A DNA stretch of 64,000 nt. Source: Saccharospirillum sp043196875. GTDB taxonomy: Bacteria; Pseudomonadota; Gammaproteobacteria; Pseudomonadales; Natronospirillaceae. The translations under genes and the position numbers were made by a program. Shown here piece by piece: positions 26,511 through 35,533 of the stretch (position 1 is its first letter; every line of letters starts with the position of its first letter). A model generated the notes under the pieces. It saw only the letters and a list, made by a program, of their open reading frames with translations. It did not search any database and was not told the origin of the DNA. Where the stretch lies: contig NZ_JBEBMX010000004.1 in assembly GCF_043196875.1 (NCBI RefSeq), positions 62,001-126,000 of the forward strand, in the 5' to 3' direction.

Positions 26511-26639
26511 TAAGTTGGATGCCTCTTTTTAGCTGGCTGCTTGGTAACTCTGTTGAACTACAGACTCGTAGAAGGTTTTTTGGCGGTTTCCACTAAGGTG
26601 AGTACTCCCTTAATTCGGCCAAATTTTTAATCCAACTTA
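26511..26639. repeat. Inverted-repeat-bounded non-coding segment
   Basis: TAAGTTGGAT (26511-26520) and ATCCAACTTA (26630-26639) form a perfect 10-bp inverted repeat around 109 bp of non-coding sequence, just before another GATGGGTGT motif at 26687. This could be a small MITE-like element. Confidence 0.35.
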
Positions 26640-26704
26640 TAGCTAAGCTGCAATCTAACTGGTCATTTTTTTGTCGCCACCTTTAAGATGGGTGTGCATT
26701 TAAT

Positions 26705-27037
26705 CTACGACCCATACGTACCAAATGGACCATATATAACTTTATTATCAGCAATAGCTTGAGAAAACTCAGACTGGCTAGGTAAGCTATTGATATGGTC
26801 AGGCCACATCTCATTAATATGCTCATCCCATGAAGCAACATCCATTTCATGCAGCGGTTCTAAAATCTCTTCAAGATAAAGCCCATCATTAGCCAGCTTT
26901 TCTAAAATATTTTTGACAGCCATATCATAATCAATTCCTTGCGAATAACAACTAACATACGCCCCCTCAACCTCCTTCGGCATTATAGAGTTTTCTAGCC
27001 CTTTTACATGACACGACACGATAAAAACTTTTCTCAT
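26705..27037 (-). CDS. Probable CDI immunity protein
   Basis: A 110-residue acidic soluble protein starting MRKVFIVSCHVKGLENSIMP, 20 bp downstream of the cdiA stop on the same strand. No family is recognised. Position directly after a CdiA-type effector, small size, acidity and AT-rich composition fit a cognate immunity protein that neutralises the CdiA C-terminal toxin. The function rests on context only. Confidence 0.55.
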   Translation of the reverse strand: MRKVFIVSCHVKGLENSIMPKEVEGAYVSCYSQGIDYDMAVKNILEKLANDGLYLEEILEPLHEMDVASWDEHINEMWPDHINSLPSQSEFSQAIADNKVIYGPFGTYGS

Positions 27038-27057
27038 CCGCTCACCTCTTCTTTTAT

Positions 27058-30000
27058 CTATAAATCATTGGGATCAACAATTCGGACAGTTGACGGATCC
27101 ATCGCATCCCTTAACCACTGAATTTGTTCCGAATCACGTAACCCAAACTGATCAGAAGCTTTGATATCGACTTGCAAAGGTGACGTTACATTATTGCCTG
27201 TAGCTGCTCTATCGTATACTGCTGTCGATCGCAATCTATCTGCTAAAGAAGAATTAACCTCAACAGCCGTGACTGTAGCATTTCCATTTCGATTTACCAG
27301 AGCAAATTCCTTCGCCCTTTCTGGTTGTCCAATATTTATGAAAAGTGCTCGTTCACTACCGTCCCTGTTAATAACTTCGGGTATAGTCCCATCACTTGAA
27401 ATACGAGGAGGATATGGGTTGGTATCCACTCTATAGAGAGTATCCGTACTCGTAGTATCAAAGCGTGTGTATGGCCCCACATAATCAACGCCGTCAGCGT
27501 GATTGCCTGGAAGATACGAGAATGGGCCGTCTGCAACTATACTATTATCTACACTCTCATCAGAGCCCTTCGTTACGGCTCTACTCGTGCTAACATTATT
27601 TATTGCGGAAGCGGGAAGATCCGATGCCGCATCAACTACATCGTCAGCCCTCCTAACTACTTTCGCCCCTACAGTTAGAACTTTTCCTGCGCCAAATCCA
27701 AGGGCCATCTCTGTACCAGTCTCTACAGCCACCCTTGTCAAATCTGCTGTGGGATTAAACTCTTCCGTATGTGTTTCTAGAGAGAGAGTTTTTAATACTT
27801 GATCTCCAGCCAAGTAATTGTGATCACCTAGCAGCGCCTCTGCATTATCCTGTAACCCATTTAATGCAGAATCTTGAAGGCCCTGCCCGAAACCACGGAC
27901 AGTTTCGCAATCGTCACAAACACTACCAACCAGTTCTGTCGCGGCACCAACAGTGTAGATTAAGGCATTGTCTGTAACTTCTTTCGCATTAACTATTACT
28001 GAAACAGCGACTTCATTGCTATAAATGAAATCATTTCCGCGATCGAGCAACCCGTATTCAAAGTTGTCTTCATCAGGGTTGCTCTCAACTTCAAACGTCT
28101 CCAGTGTTCGCTGAATATTCAAGCCATCTCTTAGGCTAGCATTCCCAGCATCTTCCATCGCTTTCAGTTGTTCGTAATGTGGATCGTTCTCAGAGACACC
28201 AGCAGAACAATGAACAGCGGCACATGCTTGCTCGTTGACTTTTTCTAGTAGAGCACTTCGCATTGCGGGCGTTATAAATGGATTATTGTGTATTGCTAAT
28301 CTTGTCTCATCCAATAGCCCAGCTTCCGCGCCCGTAAAATCGCTATAATTGAGCTCTCCCCGGTCATCGGCCATCCGGAACAGCGTATTATTCGCCGCCA
28401 ACAACTGCGCATTAGCCGCCGGATCCTGAACCGCTATCGGCGCCGGACGGTTTTCATTAATCTGATCCCTATTAGCAAACGCATTCAAGCGATAGCTCAT
28501 ATCCGCCAGGAAGCCGGTGGTATGGGCATTGATTTCCTCAGCTCCAGCCAGGTGCATGCCTTCGTGGGTCACCGTATTGACCACGCTGTTGATGCTGTCG
28601 TCACCAATGCCAACATACATGGCGTCACCACCAATCTCAGCGGCGCCATGCACACCATTACCTTCTTTATTAACCACGCCTTCTACGACCCGAACCCGAT
28701 CTCCATCTCCACCATTGATTACAGCGTCGATGTCATTGATCGCATCTTGCATCGCCTGTGCATCTTCAATATCCCCGTCACGCATGGCTTCGGTCATGCC
28801 TGCAGTTTTGCCTTCGTTATCAGAGGCCAAACGTTTCGAATTAATGGTTGCGTTAAAAGCATCATCCATCTGACCCAAGCCACGACCTTGAAGAAGGTCA
28901 CCTGCACCACCGACGGTCGCAGCGGTAATAGCCGCTACGTCAGTGAACGCGCCAGTTCCCGCTTTAAGGGTGTTTCCAGCAAACGCCAATTGGTTCCTCA
29001 GGATTCTGTCGCGGCCCGCTTCTGTCAGATACTGACCATCCACCATCAAACTGGCATTCAAACCGCCAGTATCGATATCAAGAGTGGTTATCTGTGCATC
29101 TGCAACGTCACGATTCAGACCTTCAGGCGCATTGCTGTCATCCAAGGCGACACCACCGACTTGAATGTTTCCACCGCCCAACGTCGCTTGGGTGCTGCCT
29201 TCCATTTCATGGCCGGAACGGCTGGCGTTGATTGTGCCACTGCTGGGTTTCCAGCCACCGCTATCGGAACCCTCTCCAGCCTCTGCCGAGTTGTTGCTGA
29301 AATTCATCGTCAGACCGAAACCAGTTTGACTGCTGTGACTGCTGTCTTCCAAGCTCGACACATTCAGTTCACCAGTCACCAAGTTCAGGTTGCCATGATC
29401 TTCCAGTACGCCTTCTTCGTTGAAGCTGGCGTTTGCAATCATTCCGCCGACTAAGGTGGTGCTATCCGCGGTAACCTGGCTGTTTTCACCATCGGCAATT
29501 AAAAGGTGAGATTGGTTACTAACCTGTTTGCCACTACCTTCGCCTTCACCAGTATTGGCACCCAGGCTGCTAAGCGGATTGGTATCACTGAACCCTACAT
29601 TCACACCCTTACTTGAATTAGTGCTGTTATGAGTATCTTGAAGGCTTTCGATGGTTAAGTTACCGACATCGAGCTGTGCTGTCTGAGCAGAAACTTCAGC
29701 ACCACGCAGCGTTAGGTTTTCACTGTTACTCGTGAGAGTGCCAACATTAAAGCGGCTATTAACGTATTGGGTGCTGCTGTTTTCACTTTCAGAACTATTC
29801 ACCCCGACACTGCCACTAGCGCCTCCACCACCTAATTTTACTGTAGCACTGGCTGTAACACTGCTGCTTTCACTCGAACTGGAACTGGAATTAACACCAG
29901 CAGTGATAAGAGTATTGGTACTGTTCAGACTGGCGAGACCGGCCGCAATGTTGCTGCCTTCGAAGGTCGCATTTTCACTACTAACACTCAGACTACCCGC

Positions 30001-33000
30001 GTTAATGGACGAACCTTGCCAGGTATTCTGGGTGCTTTCGCTGTGACTAGAGGAGTTAGTCGTTTCAACATTAAGGTTAGCGTAAAAACCGGTCCCGCCC
30101 GTAGTCGCGACACCGGCAACAGACGCGGTGAGAGCGATCTGCGCCTGGACTGCCGCTGCAACTGCGGCAGCGTGGTTCAGCTTGTAATCTTCCAGTGCGG
30201 CCTCGTCTAACTCGCCGTTTTTGACCCGTTCTTCTGCTCGCTCAAGTGCCCTGTATGCTTTGCCAACATTCTCTGTGGCAGCAACCAACGCTTCACCGGC
30301 TTTGTAGGAGTCTGCGTAAGCATTGCGCGCGCCGACCGTTACTGTCGTTACCTCTGTTTCAGTATCTGTTTCATTGGTCATTGTTGCCTGATGGCCACCA
30401 ACAACAATGTCCTCTTCCGCCTGCAGTACCGCCTGATTTTCAACATTCAGAGTACTGGCCAGAATATTGATGTCCTCATCGGCCAGCATAATCAGATTGC
30501 CAGCGTTTATATTGCTGCCTTTATGAGTCGTCGACGTTTGGGTTTCGGTGACAGTTGTGTCGGTATACTCAAGGCCACCGACGGTTAATTCAGCACTGTC
30601 TTTGTCATAAGACATGCCGACACCGGCTATAGTGGTTTCACTTTCAGACGTTTCGGAAACATGTGTTTCTTCTGCCGACAGAACGTTCACGTTGTCAGCG
30701 GAAACAATAGCGGTACCTTCTGTCGTAATGTCGCTGGCAACAATATCGACCTGCTCTTCGGCGGCCAAAATCAAGTTGCCACCCGCTTCTAAGGAACTAC
30801 CCTGTTGCGTGGTCGAGGTATTACGCTCACCGCTTGACTTCGAAAGAGTGACTTCAAAATCGTCGTCAATATAGCTGCCAACGTAAGCCACATAGCCTGC
30901 CGCAACCTTAGCAATCCCAGTCCATTCCTCCGTCTCATGCTTCCAGTCTTCATTGGTCAGCGCCAAGGAGTCGACGATCAACTGGTCAGGCGTGCCTTCG
31001 CCATTAACGGCGCTGAAACTGCCGTCGTCATTCTGCTCCACTTCCAGGTTGCCGATCATCAGGTTGTTTTCGGCATCCAAATTGGAGGCAGTGATATGAA
31101 CGGTGTTGTCCGCTTGCAGTTGAATGTTGTTACCACTCAGAGAACTGCTGGCAGCCGTTTGTTCAATGGAGCCTTCGTCTTTGCTTTTTTTCTTGAAGGT
31201 GCCTTCGCGCTCTGATGTCTGGCGGTTGTAGCTTTCGTTAACCGCTGCGGTGATTTCGATGTCCGCTGCGGCAATCTGCAAGGTTTCGCTGGCGCTGAGC
31301 TCGGAGGCTTGTACGGTGACGGTATCATTGGCCTGAATAACCAGGTTGCCATCACCGGCGCTGAAGCTGGAACCAACGGCGGTGGTGCTGCGAGACTCGG
31401 TGCTGTTACTACCGCCACCGCCAAACAGGCCACCGCTCCAACTCGTTTTCTTGGAACTGGAGGAGTAATCGACGCCCGCCAGAATTTCTACGCCGCCTTC
31501 TTCGGCCTGAACGGTCAGCCCCTCTCCCGCTTCAACATTGGCTGCTGTTGCAGCGATGTCGTTACCGGCCAGCATGGTGATGTTACCGCCGCCCGTTATT
31601 TGGGTACCAACGTCATGGCGTTCTTCATTGGCAATGGTGGTACGGCCGGCTTTGATGTTGTCGCTGGAACTTTCGGTAACCGTGTTTAGGTTCAGGTCGT
31701 TTTCGGCATCCAGGTAAACATCACCGGCACTGTCGAGTTGCGCGCCGGTCAGGTTGATGTCGTTACCGGCGGTGGCAATGATTTTTCCGGTGCCATTGGT
31801 AACCGACAGACTGGCGTATTGATCAATGACCTGACTGGTACTTTCGCCGACTTGTTGCGTTGTCGAGGTGTTAGAAAACCAGTTAACGTTATTTCGAACA
31901 GATTGTTCGTAAACACCACGGCCTTGTGCAGTGGTGGTGGTCACGTTCAGGTCGTTGCCTGCATTCAATGCCAGCAGGTCTTCGGCCTTAACACTGGCGC
32001 CGATCACATTGATGTCTTCATCGGCGGAGAGCTGTACTTGCTCACCAGTAATGGCGCCGCCTTCGTGGTTGATGTTATCAGCGTCAACCTTGGCTGTTTC
32101 AGTGGCCTGAACAGTACCGGTGTTGGTGAAGTCGCCATCGACATCGATGTTGATGTTGCGACCCGCTAACAGAGCACCACTGGCTTCCAGATCGCCCTCG
32201 CGGACGATGGTGTAAACCTTGGGCACCAACGCAGTGGTAACCTGGCCATCAGCCAGTGTGACTTCCTGCTCCACCAACCAAACGATGTCGGTGGTCAAGG
32301 CCTCAACTTGAGCGGCTGTTAAGGCGATGCCGGGACGTAATTCTTGCTCTTGTGCAAAGGTAACGCCGGCGGTCATCAGATTTTGGTATTGGGTATTGTC
32401 GTCGGTGTTGTCGCCGAGATAACGCTGACCCGTTTGGGCGATAATTTGCTCTTTGATCAGTTGCTGTTCGTAGAAACCATCACCTAAACGAACGGGCGCT
32501 TCACCTTCTGAGAAGCCCAAGGCTTGCAACATGAAATCGGAATTGAGCCAGTCACCATAGTTGGCAAAGGCGGGGTCGGTTTGGATCAGGTAGCCCGACG
32601 AGGTGTTCGGCATGATTTGGAACAGGCCGCTGGTAGTCAGCTGTGCCAGCGAAGGCGCATCACCCAAGCCTTCCGCTTGAGTTCTGGCATCGACCGACGA
32701 GGTTAGATCGACCGTTGCATTTTGTTCTTCGCGAAAAGCAGCTAAATCAACTGTACGGTTAAATGTTTTTTTGTACGTTTTTGTTGGATAACGAGTTCTT
32801 CTTTCGCAGTAGATGTCAGCAGGGCCCCAGCACTTCCAATAACGCTCCTTATAGCGATAAATGCCATTATGAGTTGTCGTTACTCCGACTTCTGTCGCTA
32901 TATTTCTAAGCGTCGTACCTTCAACGTCTAACGTTTCGCCCGCGACTATATGACTGTCGATATTTCGAGCATCAGCACTGGCAATGTTGATGTCACTGCC

Positions 33001-35295
33001 ACTGCGAATTACCCCCTGGGTTTTTGATGTTACTTCAGCACCATAAACATTAACGGTGTAGTCACGGTAATCCGTGCTGTTGATATCGACGTGTTCATGA
33101 TAAGAGTCGTCAAGGACGATTTTATATTGCAAGTGATCGTCACGGTTCACCAATCGATCGGCATTGAGGAACATATCCCCATAACTCTCAATGGTCGCAC
33201 TGCGGTTCAGAACGTACTCTGCCGAACCGGTCGCCATATAGTTCTCATCCAGACTGCCACCGATCGACAACTCACCCAAACTCACCAAGGTCGAACCATC
33301 GGCGTTGTCGACATTGGTCGCGCCTATATCGAGCCGTTCGCGTGCAGCGATGGTGCCGGTTTGGGTGGTACCGTCGGTGGTTTCAGCGAAGTTATTGAGT
33401 TGCTCAGCTTGCAGACCGATATGGTCGCCATAAATGCGACCGCTGCCGATATTGGTCAGCGTACCGGCGTCGATGTAGGTGAGGTCGCCGTCGATCAGGC
33501 CACGGTTGGTTAAGGTGTCGGCGACCGTCAGTTCGGTGCGGCCGGCGTTGATGGTGCCGTTGTTGCTAAAGCTGCCGGTGAAGGTGAACGTCAGGTCATT
33601 TTCACCCTGGATGTCGCCGGCGTCGTTGTTCAGCGCATCCAGTTGGGCGATCAGGCTGCCAGCGCTGAGTTGGCCGTTGCGGTTGTTCCAGTTTTCAAGC
33701 GTCAGGTCGGCGCTGCGGGTGTCGATCAGGCCATCGCTGTTGTTCAGCGAGCTGCCGTCCATGCTCAGACTGTTGAGCTGGAGTTCGCCGGTTTGGTTGT
33801 TGATCGATTCGGCGGCGAGGTTCATTAAGCCCGCGCTGGAGATCGTGCCGTCCTGGTTGTTAGCCAGGTTGTTAACCTGGATGCGACCGGCCAGTGGTTT
33901 TTCAGCGGACGTCTCATCGGCGCTGTCGACCGGGGCGGCCGGTTCACCGCTGTTGCCATCGGTCGGGGCGTCGATGTCGTCCGGGACGTCCAGGTCAATA
34001 TCGTCGTCGCTCTCCTGTTCCAGCTGGCCGAGCCAGCCATTGCGGTTGTCGAGTTCGGCCAACTCCAGATCCAGTTCTCGGCTGCCCAGTTGTTGGAGGG
34101 TGCCGTTGGCGTTGATCAGGGTGTCGGTTTCAATATCGAAGCGGTTGGTTTGCAGGTTACCGTCGCGGTTGTCGAGCGTCTCGGTGTGGGCAATCAGGGC
34201 GTCTTCGGCGGTGATGTCGCCGCTGTTGGTTAAGGTCTCGGCGGTGAGGTCGACATCGCCCTGCTCGGCCTGGATGATGCCGGCGTTCAGCAGTTGGCCG
34301 TCTTCGGTGATGACGACGTTGCCACTGGTCGCGGCCAGGGTGCCGTGGTTGTGAATGCCGACGCCGTCTTCGGTGCCGACCAAGAAGATTTTACCGGCGT
34401 ACATGCCACCCAGGGAGGCGACGTCGATGGACGCGCCCACCGGGGCGTCGGTGTCGTCGTCCAGGGTTAATTGCGAGGCGTCCAGACTGCTGGCATTCAC
34501 CTTATTGGCGCCGGCGATTACCGACAAATCTTGTGCCCAGATGCCGGCGTTCACATCCACGGCGCGCGCAATCAAACGGGTGTAATCGGTTTGCTGACCG
34601 TCCAGGCCATCGCCGTTGATGCCAATGGTGCCACCGGTAACGCGATAGTGATCGAGATGACCGCCGAGCATGACCGGGCGACCGGTGGTCAAAGTGGCAC
34701 TGGAGGCGTTAATAAAACCGGCGCCATCGACCTGAATACCCGAGGGGTTGGCGATGATCAGCTCGGCACGGCGGCCGGCAATTTCGATGTAGCCTTGCAG
34801 GTATGACGGATCGTCGCTGTTGATTTCGTTGAGAATAATACTGGCCGTGCCCTGACTCAGGTTGGCGTTGCCTTCCACCCAACCGGCCAATTCGGTTTGC
34901 ACCGAATTTTTGCTGTTGTTGAGAATCGCCCCGTCGCCGCCGACGTCGAACTGGCTGTAGACGTTGCGCGATACACCGCCGGCACTGGGCTTGGTGATGT
35001 TTACCTGAGTGACGCCGCTGGCGGATTCAGTCACCGTTGCCTGATGCGCATTGCTGGCGTTGCTGTCGGCGGTGATTTGCGTGTCGGCCTGAACCATCGT
35101 CAGGCCACCAATCAGCACCACCAGACCTTTGCCCACCGCCCGGGTCAGCAAACCAAATAAGCGTAAGGGTGAGGACTGCAACGGCGGAACCGATGCACCG
35201 TTAGCAGCACGATCACCGGAACCGGCCAGCTCACCAGCCACCATCAATTGGCCGCGTACGGCATTAAAAATTACGCGAAAGCAACGCTTATTCAT
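27058..35295 (-). CDS. cdiA: CdiA/FhaB-type two-partner-secreted effector
   Basis: A 2745-residue exoprotein. The N terminus MNKRCFRVIFNAVRGQLMVA is an extended signal peptide region. The TPS haemagglutinin domain follows (about residues 70-320, with NVYSQFDV and AELIIANPSGIQVDG), then beta-helical repeats. A conserved CdiA-type segment lies at about residues 900-1030 (SGYLIQTDPAFANYGDWLNS, LGDGFYEQQLIKEQI). Repeated SSS/EST-rich repeats continue to about residue 1950. A late region has an HEGMH (HExxH) motif at residues 2244-2248, a hydrophobic pre-toxin segment, and a variable C terminus (about 2600-2745, beginning DTLYRVDTNPYPPR). No VENN motif is seen. The 3' part is distinctly more AT-rich than the 5' part. 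The C terminus is predicted to be the toxin. Confidence 0.88.
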   Translation of the reverse strand: MNKRCFRVIFNAVRGQLMVAGELAGSGDRAANGASVPPLQSSPLRLFGLLTRAVGKGLVVLIGGLTMVQADTQITADSNASNAHQATVTESASGVTQVNITKPSAGGVSRNVYSQFDVGGDGAILNNSKNSVQTELAGWVEGNANLSQGTASIILNEINSDDPSYLQGYIEIAGRRAELIIANPSGIQVDGAGFINASSATLTTGRPVMLGGHLDHYRVTGGTIGINGDGLDGQQTDYTRLIARAVDVNAGIWAQDLSVIAGANKVNASSLDASQLTLDDDTDAPVGASIDVASLGGMYAGKIFLVGTEDGVGIHNHGTLAATSGNVVITEDGQLLNAGIIQAEQGDVDLTAETLTNSGDITAEDALIAHTETLDNRDGNLQTNRFDIETDTLINANGTLQQLGSRELDLELAELDNRNGWLGQLEQESDDDIDLDVPDDIDAPTDGNSGEPAAPVDSADETSAEKPLAGRIQVNNLANNQDGTISSAGLMNLAAESINNQTGELQLNSLSMDGSSLNNSDGLIDTRSADLTLENWNNRNGQLSAGSLIAQLDALNNDAGDIQGENDLTFTFTGSFSNNGTINAGRTELTVADTLTNRGLIDGDLTYIDAGTLTNIGSGRIYGDHIGLQAEQLNNFAETTDGTTQTGTIAARERLDIGATNVDNADGSTLVSLGELSIGGSLDENYMATGSAEYVLNRSATIESYGDMFLNADRLVNRDDHLQYKIVLDDSYHEHVDINSTDYRDYTVNVYGAEVTSKTQGVIRSGSDINIASADARNIDSHIVAGETLDVEGTTLRNIATEVGVTTTHNGIYRYKERYWKCWGPADIYCERRTRYPTKTYKKTFNRTVDLAAFREEQNATVDLTSSVDARTQAEGLGDAPSLAQLTTSGLFQIMPNTSSGYLIQTDPAFANYGDWLNSDFMLQALGFSEGEAPVRLGDGFYEQQLIKEQIIAQTGQRYLGDNTDDNTQYQNLMTAGVTFAQEQELRPGIALTAAQVEALTTDIVWLVEQEVTLADGQVTTALVPKVYTIVREGDLEASGALLAGRNINIDVDGDFTNTGTVQATETAKVDADNINHEGGAITGEQVQLSADEDINVIGASVKAEDLLALNAGNDLNVTTTTAQGRGVYEQSVRNNVNWFSNTSTTQQVGESTSQVIDQYASLSVTNGTGKIIATAGNDINLTGAQLDSAGDVYLDAENDLNLNTVTESSSDNIKAGRTTIANEERHDVGTQITGGGNITMLAGNDIAATAANVEAGEGLTVQAEEGGVEILAGVDYSSSSKKTSWSGGLFGGGGSNSTESRSTTAVGSSFSAGDGNLVIQANDTVTVQASELSASETLQIAAADIEITAAVNESYNRQTSEREGTFKKKSKDEGSIEQTAASSSLSGNNIQLQADNTVHITASNLDAENNLMIGNLEVEQNDDGSFSAVNGEGTPDQLIVDSLALTNEDWKHETEEWTGIAKVAAGYVAYVGSYIDDDFEVTLSKSSGERNTSTTQQGSSLEAGGNLILAAEEQVDIVASDITTEGTAIVSADNVNVLSAEETHVSETSESETTIAGVGMSYDKDSAELTVGGLEYTDTTVTETQTSTTHKGSNINAGNLIMLADEDINILASTLNVENQAVLQAEEDIVVGGHQATMTNETDTETEVTTVTVGARNAYADSYKAGEALVAATENVGKAYRALERAEERVKNGELDEAALEDYKLNHAAAVAAAVQAQIALTASVAGVATTGGTGFYANLNVETTNSSSHSESTQNTWQGSSINAGSLSVSSENATFEGSNIAAGLASLNSTNTLITAGVNSSSSSSESSSVTASATVKLGGGGASGSVGVNSSESENSSTQYVNSRFNVGTLTSNSENLTLRGAEVSAQTAQLDVGNLTIESLQDTHNSTNSSKGVNVGFSDTNPLSSLGANTGEGEGSGKQVSNQSHLLIADGENSQVTADSTTLVGGMIANASFNEEGVLEDHGNLNLVTGELNVSSLEDSSHSSQTGFGLTMNFSNNSAEAGEGSDSGGWKPSSGTINASRSGHEMEGSTQATLGGGNIQVGGVALDDSNAPEGLNRDVADAQITTLDIDTGGLNASLMVDGQYLTEAGRDRILRNQLAFAGNTLKAGTGAFTDVAAITAATVGGAGDLLQGRGLGQMDDAFNATINSKRLASDNEGKTAGMTEAMRDGDIEDAQAMQDAINDIDAVINGGDGDRVRVVEGVVNKEGNGVHGAAEIGGDAMYVGIGDDSINSVVNTVTHEGMHLAGAEEINAHTTGFLADMSYRLNAFANRDQINENRPAPIAVQDPAANAQLLAANNTLFRMADDRGELNYSDFTGAEAGLLDETRLAIHNNPFITPAMRSALLEKVNEQACAAVHCSAGVSENDPHYEQLKAMEDAGNASLRDGLNIQRTLETFEVESNPDEDNFEYGLLDRGNDFIYSNEVAVSVIVNAKEVTDNALIYTVGAATELVGSVCDDCETVRGFGQGLQDSALNGLQDNAEALLGDHNYLAGDQVLKTLSLETHTEEFNPTADLTRVAVETGTEMALGFGAGKVLTVGAKVVRRADDVVDAASDLPASAINNVSTSRAVTKGSDESVDNSIVADGPFSYLPGNHADGVDYVGPYTRFDTTSTDTLYRVDTNPYPPRISSDGTIPEVINRDGSERALFINIGQPERAKEFALVNRNGNATVTAVEVNSSLADRLRSTAVYDRAATGNNVTSPLQVDIKASDQFGLRDSEQIQWLRDAMDPSTVRIVDPNDL

Positions 35296-35387
35296 TGGGG
35301 AGTTCCCTCTCTATGAACACCAGGACAGTCAGGGTGACGGACCGTGCTCACAGCTTGGGGATAGAGTGAAGGCGGTCACGAAAGAGG

Positions 35388-35416
35388 GATATAGGGAATT
35401 AAAAATAGGGTGTCAA
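35388..35416 (-). promoter_or_regulatory. Probable cdiA promoter
   Basis: On the minus strand TTGACA (35416-35411) is followed after 17 bp by TATATC (35393-35388), about 90 bp before the cdiA start. This would allow cdiA expression independent of cdiB. The 238-bp gap is otherwise AT-rich without a gene. Confidence 0.5.
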
Positions 35417-35533
35417 CAAAGCGGACAGATGTGCGCCTGTTTTTTGTCAAAATAATAATTTCAACAAGCAAAAACGTTATTTTTTTGACCTTTGATAAGG
35501 CTTAAATATTCGAGTGCCAAAAAACCGACACCC

